The notes beneath the pieces are model-generated. The model did no database searches. It was not told the DNA's origin and saw only the letters and a list, made by a program, of their open reading frames with translations. A stretch of DNA of 64,000 bases from Branchiostoma belcheri (Eukaryota > Chordata > Leptocardii > Amphioxiformes > Branchiostomatidae), in the NCBI RefSeq assembly GCF_001625305.1, contig NW_017803002.1, forward strand, positions 230,521 to 294,520, written 5' to 3'. Below, one piece after another: positions 21,801 through 31,032 of the stretch. A program made the position numbers and the translations under genes. Each line of letters begins with the position of its first letter. Within the stretch, counting starts at the first letter, position 1.

Positions 21801-24800
21801 CACCAGCTTCTGCTTGAGTAAGAATTAGCAGAGCAGACCATGCCCGAACGTAAACATTATGCATTTGCATTGCAAATGTTACTTCTCTAGTATAATAATA
21901 TACTGTATTAACTTATTATAAATAGAATGTCTGTACCCCCCTCCCCACATGTAGGTACTGTGAATGGTATCAGACTGAACTACCGTGAGGAGGACCATGT
22001 CACCAGAACAGTCTACAACACCTTTGGCAACTTCCTACCAGAAGTCTCCCCTGGTATGATAAAGTAAGTACAGATCTCATCCATTTCTTTTTGCTGGGGT
22101 CCACAAGGCTTTTGTGATGAGTATCACGCACTTTGGTAATGTGGTTGTGTCTGATACATTTTCACTTGTACAGGGTTCTACTTCTAGCTAGGATTTAATT
22201 TTAGCGTAGTGGCACTGGTTGCATGTCAAGAGAGCGAAGCTACTGAGAGGGGGGATGGGGTAGACGGGGGGATGTGCCCCCTCTTCCGCGGTGCGGAGCT
22301 TTTAAAAATTTGAGCTAAAAAAGAAGCCATTTGAGGGATACCCAAAGGGAAAAAATGATATTTCTAAGGTATATACAATGTATCCTTGATTGGTAATTTT
22401 TCACATTCGATCCTCCTGGCATTCTTGAACAAAGAAATACACTGTCAGTCACAATGCCCCTACGCTATATTGAAAATTAGCGTAGGGGGGGAAATTACTA
22501 TAGGGGTTAAAATTCCGGGGGACCCCCTACGCTACTTCGCGCTAGCTAGAACCCTGATGTACATAATCACTAGTACAATGTAATACAGACAGTATTATCA
22601 GTATGTATCAAGGCTCAAAGCCAGGGTGCAGTTGACATTAGAAATTAACTGCACCAGACAAATGTTTGCCTTTCTAGTTTTAGCTGAGTTATAATTAAAC
22701 AGTAATGCCTTCAAATACATGTATCAGAGTTATCAACCAAGCATTGAGGTGTTCAAAAACTCGTATTTCCCCAGAACTATGATCGTAGACTGGAACATGT
22801 TGCTTCCAAGCACAGTTGGGGCATCATCACTAGAAAGCTTTAAACAACTCCTGCAATTAAATGTGCAAAGATTGAGTGTAACAAGTCGTTTGGTGTGATA
22901 TAGCTAGCTGCCGCCGCACCGCGTGCCTGCAAAGCTGGTGTGTTACACCGAATTAAAGGCGGTTATACCGGCCATACTGATAGTGATACAGATACAGAAA
23001 TTAGGAAGGGTACTAGTAGTCAAAAACTAGTCATCATGAGAAGATGGCCAGCTTATGAAGGCAGTCACGCACTTGGATAAATTTGACCATTATAATTTTT
23101 CAATAGCATTTCATCAGAAAAAAATTAAATCTGACTGGTTCACTGTGCAATGAAGTGCACTCATATTGGCCCTGATGAAGGGGATGGACATCATTGAAAT
23201 GTCAGCACTTATTGAAAAACTTGTTGTATAAATAAAGAACTTTGCTACTGAACCATTCACCAACCTGATGAAATTATTCCCAGATGTATTTACGGGGCTC
23301 GAAATTAATTTTTGGGAATAGTTACGCTAGTGCACCCAATTGGGTGCAAAAAAATTATTTTTGGTGCACCATATAAAATGAAATTAATATAGTGTCAGCA
23401 AAAACTAGTATGTTTCATTTCATAAGAAAAGTACTACAACAATTATGTTTCTTACACTTGGATGTCAAGAATACCCTGTTAATTCTTTTTTTTTCTTCAC
23501 ATACGAAAACCTAAATAAGAAAATATTTGGGTGCACCCACAGAAAAAAGTTAGATGCACAGCTCCAAATTTGGGTGCACAAAGGTGCACATGCATCCAGT
23601 ATTTCGAGCCCTGATTTTAATAATAATAATAATAATTTTTGTTTCCCATCACCTGGAATACAGCGTTCGGTTTGCACCAGTGTATGAACAAGGAAGAAGT
23701 CGTCCTGTACCCAAACTGAAGGTTGTGGAGATCTCTGTCAAGGGAGGACCTGTACATGAACTGTTTGAGACCGGCAATCATAAGGTACATTTATGAAGGT
23801 TAATCATCCTGCAGCTGGATATACTTATTACCTCAGGGGGAGGAGACATCCCTCCCCGCAAGGGTTTTGTGAGAGATTTAGATTTTCATGTTCGCAGCGG
23901 ATTCTTTTGAGACTCGGTATATGTTTTGCTATTGGGCTGCAGATGATGCACGTTCTTTTGTTTTTATTGTATATGTGATTTCGGGTGTGAAAATGGTGCC
24001 TTTTGGTGGCCCCAGAACACCCCTTTGACTTTGAGCGTGAAAGTGGTCGCGACCGTTGACCTTTGGCGTGTTTAAGCTATTCTCGGTCTGGTTCACGTAT
24101 ATGACCCCTCACACATGAGTGGGGTGTCCGATCTCGATAAATTCTTTGTTTAAAACCCTATATAAAAATATACAATAAAAAGCCTGGAGGTATAAAATCT
24201 CAGATTTTACTTGTTATATCCTGGATAATATTTTCAAATCTATATACTGACTTTTAGACATTTGACTACGATCCAGCAATCTTGAATTCAGATTGAGGAA
24301 GAGGAAGCAACTGGACAGGATTTTGGAAACGGTCAGGTCACTGACAAAAGCAAGTGGATGCTAGCTGAAACGACTGACCGTTTTCAAAATCATATCCAGT
24401 TGCTTGAGTACCGGTAACTGCTTTTTGTGTTTTAAGCAAATATTTTGAATTTTCAGACTCCAAATGTGATCTCTTTTACAGTTTACCGAAAGAGATCCTG
24501 ATCAATAGTTTCTGTTGACTGGGACTCCAATCGTATCCTGGGTGCCACCCTATTTCAGGGCACCTTTAATAGTGCACCCAAATTTGTAGCTGTACACCCA
24601 ATTCTTTTCTACAAATATTTTTGTAGGTATTTTTTGTACATATTAGTAATAAGTTAGTATGCAGGATATTCTTGGCTACTAAGCGTCAGAAAAATAATAA
24701 AATCTTTGTTGTAGTTCTTGTGTAAGATTTTGAAGTCAGCTCCCATTTCTGATTCAAGCTTTAAGAAGAGGAGCAGTAAGATCTGTAATTATGTTTGTTT

Positions 24801-27437
24801 TATATGGTGCACCCAAAAATATTTTGTGCACCTAAATTTTTTAGGTTGGATACACAGTGCAGCCATTGCCAAAAATGAATTTCGAGCCCTGTTTTTGTAT
24901 GCCGGGGCTCCCATACTCGCTCCCTAAGAAAGGAAGCAAGTATGGGAGCCTTGGCATATACATAGGATGGCACCCAAGGTACTCCAATCGAGACCTTTAT
25001 TTGTAAAATCTGAGTCTGTAGCGTAACATATAATTATGTATGATATGATTTATATAGTAGAGGGGATTCATTCCTCAAGCTACCGACATCTTGCACACGC
25101 AGTCGTCCCTCAGTAAGACATCTGGAGCCGCATAGTTCCCGTTTAGAACTTTTATTCAGCCTGTCACACGACCGGTTTCGCCTGTGTGGCTTCTTCAAGT
25201 GTACAGAGGCTAATGACACAAGTGCATGAAGTTCTCACTTATATACCTTTCCAGTACATAGTGCCCTCAGGTCAGTTACATGGCGTTCAGAATGCCCTGA
25301 CCTGTTACATAGTGCGTTTTGACCTTGGTTGACCTACTACATGACGTCATCTATTGTTCTAGAACAATTAAACATGTCATAAAGGTCTTGTTTACCATGT
25401 TGCACAAAACGAAAAATAAAGAGAAATCCATCTTCTTCGAAGTGTAGTCTTCTCCCCTGGCTGTTTTTCTTGCTCTGGCTTGTAGCTCTGGCTTCTCAGC
25501 AACTTGTGGGGCTTGAACAACACGTAGAAATCTCAGGGTTCTCCTTTTCTTGGTAGTGGTGGGCAGCGATGTGGTGGCGCACTGGCTCACGGCAAGGGTA
25601 TCTTCAGTGTCTTCCTTGTGCTCGACGTGGCGGCGGTGTTTTCTTCCAGGGGCGTCGTTTTGAGGGCTCGACTTGCTTCTAGGTGCTTCCTTTAGATGTA
25701 CGGGATCACTCTGGGTCCGGAAGTCCAGAAGATACTCAGCGAGGATCCATCCATTGAGAAGTATGCAGTATGTAGTAGAGGGGATTCATTCCTCAAGCTA
25801 CCGACATCTTGCACACGCAGTCGTCCCTCAGTAAGACATCTGGAGCCGCATAGTTCCCGTTTAGAACTTTTATTCAGCCTGTCACACGACCGGTTTCGCC
25901 TGTGTGGCTTCTTCAAGTGTACAGAGGCTAATGACACAAGTGCATGAAGTTCTCACTTATATACCTTTCCAGTGCATAGTGCCCTCAGGTCAGTTACATG
26001 GCGTTCAGAATGCCCTAACCTGTTACATAGTTCGTTTTGACCTTGGTTGACCTATTACATGACGTCATCTATTGTTCTAGAACAATTACAAATGTCATAA
26101 AGGTCTTGTTTACCATGTTACACAAAACGAAAAATAAAGAGAAATCCATCTTCTTCGAAGTGTAGTCTTCTCCCCTGGCTGTTTTTCTTGCTCTGGCTTG
26201 TAGCTCTGGCTTCTCAGCAACTTGTGGGGCTTGAACAACACGTAGAAATCTCAGGGTTCTCCTTTTCTTGGTAGTGGTGGGCAGCGATGTGGTGGCGCAC
26301 TGGCTCACGGCAAAGGTATCTTCAGTGTCTTCCTTGTGCTCGACGTGGCGGCGGTGTTTTCTTCCAGGGGCGTCGTTTTGAGGGCTCGACTTGCTTCTAG
26401 GTGCTTCCTTTAGATGTACGGGATCACTCTGGGTCCGGAAGTCCAGAAGATACTCAGCGAGGATCCATCCATGGAGAAGTATGCAGTATATAGTAGAGGG
26501 GATTCATTCCTCAAGCTACCGACATCTTGCACACGCAGTCGTCCCTCAGTAAGACATCTGGAGCCGCATAGTTCCCGTTTAGAACTTTTATTCAGCCTGT
26601 CACACGACCGGTTTCGCCTGTGTGGCTTCTTCAAGTGTACAGAGGCTAATGACACAAGTGCATGAAGTTCTCACTTATATACCTTTCCAGATGTCTTACT
26701 GAGGGACGACTGCGTGTGCAAGATGTCGGTAGCTTGAGGAATGAATCCCCTCTACTATATATGTATGATATGATTGATAGAATTTCAGTGTTGTTGAGAT
26801 TATATAATATACATGTATATAATACCCTGTACTGTAGGTGTTTATAAAGAGAGATGGGAGTGTGGAGGAACAGAACCCACTACAGATCAGGGACCTGGTT
26901 ATATCCAGATACAAGATGGTCAGTACAATTAACATTACTTCTGGCGAGGGAAGTATTGTTTTGGGTGGCACGCAGGGACGTTTGTATGTATGATGACCTT
27001 CTTCCTGGGTGGCTTTGACGGATTACATATAGGTCATTACATTGTACACATTGTAACAGTTATGTATTCCAGGTGTTGAAATAAAATAATTGGACACCCC
27101 CGTGTAACATATGGTGTAATAGTCTAGCATTTAAGAACTGCTGTCTGCTAATTTGTTGGATTATATGACTTCTTCAAAGTGGGGGTGAGCAGGTCTCGAT
27201 AGCATTCTGCTTTTGGTTGTGCTTGTTAAATGTTCACATCTATAACTCTGAATCTCATAGATATACTTAGTATATTAATTTTTGAGGTTTCAAAGAACAT
27301 GGTGATTTGGGGCATTTTCAGGTCAATGTATGTATAGAGAATTCGACACCCCCATGTTGTATGTAATGTGGTATCGTTTGTGACAAAGTTTTTTTCCCTT
27401 GCAGAGTTTACAGAAGAGACAGAAGCCCCAGCAGTAG
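18824..27437 (+). CDS. Schlafen-like AlbA_2 domain protein (5' incomplete)
   Basis: Exons 18824-18974, 20886-21061, 21955-22063, 23664-23784, 26838-26918 and 27405-27437 join in phase and end at TAG, giving about 223 residues. The first visible exon starts two bases into a codon, so an upstream exon is missing; none was found between 15 and 18.8 kb. The domain is Schlafen core/AlbA_2: ESRNVEF, then NGNGGTLYLGVLDDG, a middle VRFAPVYEQ strand, and KVFIKRDGS near the end. The two glutamates of ESRNVE are five residues apart and the first Asp of LDDG is 38 residues after the second Glu, the same spacing as the SLFN13 tRNA/rRNA-cleaving triad as I recall it. The tail is a basic SLQKRQKPQQ. Introns are full of transposons. 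RNase activity is inference. Confidence 0.85.
19035..19357. mobile_element. Harbinger-like MITE
   Basis: GGCCACACCGACTTAA at the left and a slightly mutated inverse at the right, with TTA on both sides (19032-19034, 19358-19360). It lies in the first visible intron of the Schlafen-like gene, 60 bp after the donor. Confidence 0.75.
19360..20885. other. Intron sequence with an old dispersed repeat
   Basis: Several short blocks recur elsewhere: CCTTCGCCAA near 19885 and its inverse TTCTTGGCGAAGG near 20748 and 57425, and GATCATATTCT with a nearby AATGACAGTCTTA near 19984 and 58922. This suggests a degraded repeat. The block GCAGTTCCAGAAGAAGCCGC near 20460 is partly repeated at 20590 and, inverted, near 56690. 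No exon is seen. Confidence 0.4.
21205..21880. repeat. Dispersed repeat interrupted by a LINE tail
   Basis: Sequence at 21205-21375 and 21813-21880 is contiguous in the intact copy at 49195-49460. Here it is split after GTGAATGTG by a minisatellite of the LINE-tail type (TATCTGTATAGCCGG...), which is itself split by the MITE at 21451-21772. Confidence 0.75.
21451..21772. mobile_element. MITE with CAGGGTTCTAGCTAG termini
   Basis: Ends CAGGGTTCTAG and CTAGAACCCTG, with blocks of AGCGTAGGGG and its inverse inside. GCCGG is duplicated at both borders (21446-21450, 21773-21777), a 5-bp target duplication. A sister copy is at 22171-22556. Confidence 0.8.
22171..22556. mobile_element. MITE with CAGGGTTCTA termini
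   Basis: Second copy of the family at 21451; flanks TTGTA and ATGTA match at four of five bases. It starts about 110 bp past a Schlafen-like exon. Confidence 0.75.
22690..23010 (+). mobile_element. LINE 3' end (fragment)
   Basis: Same family and strand as 38520-39070: the coding tail near the peptide QPSIEVFKN, the stop, a CCGCCGC segment and a GATACAGATACAGA-type tail. The frame is damaged. Confidence 0.7.
23172..23199 (+). repeat. CTGATGA-hairpin-GAAA motif (hammerhead-like core)
   Basis: CTGATGA (23172-23178) and GAAA (23196-23199) flank a short stem (GATG/CATC), and the sequence runs on to an AATAAA. The spacing resembles a hammerhead ribozyme core, but neither helix I nor helix III was verified. 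Confidence 0.35.
23293..23613. mobile_element. CAGGGCTCGAAAT-family MITE
   Basis: Copy with both ends (CGGGGCTCGAAAT and ATTTCGAGCCCTG), ending about 50 bp before the Schlafen-like exon at 23664. An AAT-rich microsatellite follows. Confidence 0.75.
24000..24520. other. Intron sequence, unassigned
   Basis: No exon or known repeat. A block with two complementary parts (about 24310-24400, around GGATTTTGGAAACGGTCAG and GACCGTTTTCAAAATCATATCC) can form a hairpin. Confidence 0.35.
24540..24891. mobile_element. CAGGGCTCGAAAT-family MITE, left end damaged
   Basis: Matches the unsplit version of 17429-18802, which confirms that the LINE and the smaller insertion there are later events. Confidence 0.7.
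25051..26760. mobile_element. Penelope-like element remnant: 718-bp direct repeats plus inverted end
   Basis: Two near-identical tandem units (period exactly 718 bp; landmarks at 25061, 25779, 26497), a third truncated unit, and a short terminal piece (26691-26757) that is the inverse of the unit start. ATGTATGATATGATT flanks both sides (25036-25050, 26761-26775), a perfect 15-bp target duplication. Tandem plus inverted terminal repeats are typical of Penelope-like retroelements. On the minus strand each unit has an open frame of about 79 codons with KKRRTLRFLRVV; no reverse transcriptase or GIY-YIG region is present. Confidence 0.65.
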
Positions 27438-27537
27438 TTTAACTCAGGAACTGTCACCACCTTGTTGATACATTGCACACCAGTAATTCTTTTTATTGCC
27501 ACGAGTAACATTGCATTGTACATACATACAGTTGTTA

Positions 27538-27931
27538 GGCCACACCAATTTTATTTGTTGGTTCTGGGATTTTTTCAGATAAAATATGAAGAAACAGGGC
27601 GAAAAAACAATAAAAATAAGAACAGGGTTAGGCATCCTATTATAGCCCCAAATATATTAAATGCAACCATAGGAGCCATGCATGGAGTCAACACAAAAGG
27701 CTGGGTTAATATTTAAACAATGAATTTTGAACTTTCAATCAAACCACTGCATTGACAGTTGGAAAAACTGTAACAACTAGGAAGAAAAAGACTTTCCTCA
27801 ACTACAGTTGTATTTGGAGCAAAATATAAGCATTTTTAGTTGATTCAGAACCAGAATCTTTTTTTTTTTTTGCAAATCAGAAGAAAATGAAGAGGCAAAT
27901 CTGAGAACCATCAAATTAAATTGGTGTGGCC
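27538..27931. mobile_element. Harbinger-like MITE in copy A
   Basis: GGCCACACCAATTT termini with exact TTA duplications (27535-27537, 27932-27934). Copy B lacks it at the corresponding site. Confidence 0.85.
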
Positions 27932-28245
27932 TTATCTTACTATTGTGGAAAGCAAATATGCAGTAGATTTAAATGTTCACAGTGCTTTTAAAGTTGAATT
28001 TTTACCTCTCATCACAACTTACCATCATTTCATCAATTTCTATTTTACTTATTCTATTTGATCTGCAGACTCAAATGTATCATGAACTCTTGATATTCAT
28101 ATTGCCTCAAAATATATTATAAGGTGTCCTGAAGTTAATGAATTTACATTTTATAATCAGGAACCATGTACTAGTAGGTGAACACTTAGTCTGGTATACT
28201 AGCATGTCGGTAGAAATTACTGAACCTGTGCTAAGCCTGGATTCT

Positions 28246-28506
28246 CATGAAAGTTCATCTGTGTTGGTAGTAATCATAGTAAAACGTTAAACTTTACAGA
28301 GAGATCAAATTTTCAGCGACCACTGTCGACTTCATCAGGATAATTAATGACCAATCACTTCACAACGTGATCTCGCGAGAGTTACGGTTTACAAACACAT
28401 GATTGGTCATTAATTATCCTGATGAAGGCGACAGTGGTCACTGAAAATTTGATCTCTCAGTCTGTAAACTGTGTGTTGGAATAAAGTTAAACGTTTTACT
28501 ATGAAA
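28246..28506. mobile_element. Palindromic retroelement-like insert with CTGATGA/GAAA cores
   Basis: Two arms of about 100 bp in inverse orientation around a loop that contains TCTCGCGAGA (28371-28380). Each arm carries CTGATGA, a hairpin and GAAA (plus strand 28419-28446). CCTGGATTCT is repeated on both sides (28236-28245, 28507-28516). Copy B has an unfilled version of this site (near 34790). The structure resembles paired Penelope pseudo-LTRs. Confidence 0.65.
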
Positions 28507-29787
28507 CCTGGATTCTTTACGGTTTTTGTTGGACGACACGTTTGGTCAACATTGCATCATTATATTTCAGTCCATACCATGGTATGGATGAAATATATTG
28601 TGTTCTCTGATGTTTCTTCTTCTTCTTCTCCTGCCAAACAGTCAAAGGGATTCAACTCCGCCATCATTCAGCCAAATGACTTGAAATTTGGCATAGAGGT
28701 AGAGTGAGCCAATACCCCCAGGCGTTTTATTCATTTTTTTTGATACATGCCTTTGAAAAATTTTTATGAAGGTTTTTTGGGGCATTTTTCGCCAAAAAAT
28801 GGATTTTTGGATCCTGAGCCCTGGTATTACAACCAAATGATCTGAAATTCGGTATAAGGGTACCTTGAACATGTGTCTACAGAATAGCAGTCACATATTT
28901 GGCATACACCACTTCCAAATGACTCATTTGGGGGACTTTAATATTTTCAGCAAAAAAAAGGGCCAAAAGTGCTATACCCGTTCCATGTTCTATCTAAAGA
29001 ATGGCCTGTTCCATCTGTTGTTGGCCATGGAAAACGTGTTCCATTGCGGGTTACCTGAGGCCACATTGCACGTAAGTCGTGCGGAATGACCCACACATTC
29101 AATTTTATGTGCCTAAGACCTTCAAAATGTATCAAATCTCATCCTTGTTAGTATTTGCATACCTGTAATAAGACTAGTAAAGCTTTCGAGATTCAATGTG
29201 CTTGTTCTTGCATCTTTGTTCTCAATTTCATAGCTACTATATAATTCATTTATTTGAGAATCTTTGCCAGTTTTACACTGGGGTAAGTTTGGAATAGTCC
29301 ACTTTTGCGTGGGAGGGAGATGGACTGAAATATGCTGTATTTGCTCCCAAGCAAATGTCGGCCTCTCTAGTTATATTTGCCATTCATTGTACACAATATC
29401 TTTGCCCTGACAACATTTGAAAAGTATAGATGGGATTTTATCCTTAAATACTTGGATATGACCTTAAACAAGATACTCTAGCACAGTGCTGTGCAAACTA
29501 CATTACAGGTTTTGCACAAGAACAGTATGCTCTGCCGATATGCTAATATACTACATGTACTTTGACATATTGATTTAAAACAGGTTTTACATGTACATTG
29601 TACTATAGAATGCCTTGCTCCAGTGCTAACAATGAATTAAAATATCAGTGATTATCTTCAAAGTTGATCAATAATGATCACTACTGTTACTAACTTCCCA
29701 GAAGGGAATACGTAGTAATGTTGCAATACTTGCAATAAGTGTAAATAAAACAAGCTGTTAAACACACACGGTGTTATCTTGAAAGTT

Positions 29788-30040
29788 TTTTTTTATTCCA
29801 ACATGTAATCACCAGACGTGGTGACGGCACACTCAAGTTTCTTCAACTTATATTAATGCCGCCACCAACACAGGGGACAAATACATGACAGAACATTACA
29901 CATTTTCACCTGAGCGAAGAGAGGAAAGTCGTGTAAAGCACCTTTCCCAAGGGCACAAGATCGGTGGCATGTCAGGACTCGAACCCGGGACCTCTAGGTT
30001 CCGAGTCGCGTACTCTGCCGCTACGCCACACGACCCCATA
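29788..30040 (-). mobile_element. tRNA-derived SINE in copy A
   Basis: Full copy of the SINE family; the B box reads GGGTTCGAGTCC on the minus strand. TTGAAAGTT flanks both ends (29779-29787, 30041-30049). Copy B has the empty site. Confidence 0.85.
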
Positions 30041-30172
30041 TTGAAAGTTCATCTGGGCTGCTAGATGTGATTAAAATCAAATTTAAACTGTAATTTCCAA
30101 CACAAAAAAAGGCTTGGCCATCTACAACAGGGAATCGTAACCATAATCAATAAAGATCAAACTAACACAGAT

Positions 30173-30473
30173 CTTGTAATTGAGAATTTCTTTGTCATCA
30201 CCGTAAGTACTGAATTCCTGACTTACATTTTATCTAAATAACATTAACAAGATAATCTCTAGAGGACATAGATTTTGAAGGCAACATAAAACCTAGCTTA
30301 CTGCATTATGTCAGCTATAAGAAATAAACGATAGTTCACAAAAGTCATTGTCTCTTTATAGGTGATATAATCTATACATTTTAAAAACCTAGGGCAGCCC
30401 TTTGAATTTATATTCGGGAGGGTGCAACGTTAAGTACAATGCAGTAGTGTATCATGTATAGTCTTAATTGTAG
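30173..30473. other. Non-coding sequence before the K2P exon
   Basis: Nothing recognisable apart from the acceptor of the exon at 30474. Confidence 0.35.
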
Positions 30474-30586
30474 ACGGGTTCTACTACGCGTTCGTCACAC
30501 TCAGTACCGTCGGGTTCGGTGACTTGGTGGCCGGGATGACTATGGTGGTGGGCCCGACCGGATCTGCTACCAGCAGCGTCTACATC
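30474..30586 (+). CDS. Two-pore-domain K+ channel (K2P) pore exon, isolated
   Basis: A 113-bp exon with acceptor TTAATTGTAG and donor GTAAGT, open in the frame that starts two bases into a codon. It encodes GFYYAFVTLSTVGFGDLVAG, then a less conserved stretch ending SSVYI. TVGFGD preceded by aromatic FYYAF and followed by LVAG is the second-pore selectivity filter of KCNK channels. No exon for the transmembrane helices on either side was found in this window on the plus strand. It could be part of a gene with very long introns, or an orphan exon left by a rearrangement next to the segmental duplication. The splice sites and frame are intact, which argues against long decay. Confidence 0.75.
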
Positions 30587-30862
30587 GTAAGTTGGGACCG
30601 TAAATATACAAGCAGATGTTGAGAAGGAAGGTAATGAAGTATTCTGGCTACTTTGACTTGTTTTTCTGACACGCAAGCAATGCTTATCTGTATAATTTTG
30701 CATCTGTTACCAACCCTTAAATGACAATAAAAAAGAGACCCTAATCTCTAAGTATATACAATTCCAGCGGTTATGCTATGCAAGACATAAGATAAATACA
30801 CCACGTCAGTAGGAAAAGTAAGGACATCGCAACCAGCTTAAACAAATACACACACAAAGGCA

Positions 30863-30869
30863 CACATCA

Positions 30870-30949
<80 letters not shown>

Positions 30950-30963
30950 ACACATCAACACAC
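30863..30963. repeat. (CA)n microsatellite
   Basis: About 75 bp of near-pure CA repeats with degenerate flanks, just downstream of the fibrinogen-related gene. Confidence 0.95.
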
Positions 30964-31032
30964 ACAGACCCACAAACAAACAAGTGCACACTCACAAACA
31001 CACCGTTACACACACACAGTTTAAATGGGAAG

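Larger units (their letters stand above)
26926..30172. repeat. Segmental duplication, copy A
   Basis: Starts a few bases after the Schlafen-like exon donor at 26918. It includes the last Schlafen-like exon and 3' flank, and runs to about 30172. The same sequence is at 33508-35690 in direct orientation. Copy A has extra insertions at 27538-27931, 28246-28506 and 29788-30040 and a longer unmatched part at about 28560-29370. Confidence 0.85.

Noticed and set aside
25034-26655. Three repeated small genes with frames of 79-91 codons on both strands
   Set aside because: They are the same frames in each 718-bp unit of one retroelement-like insertion; no domain is recognisable.
26931-26990. Read-through of the Schlafen-like exon at 26838 as its true 3' end
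   Set aside because: The donor GTCAGT and a phase-compatible terminal exon at 27405 with a good acceptor give a better model, although the alternative end cannot be excluded.
30806-30991. Open frame of Cys-Val repeats
   Set aside because: Translation of a (CA)n microsatellite.
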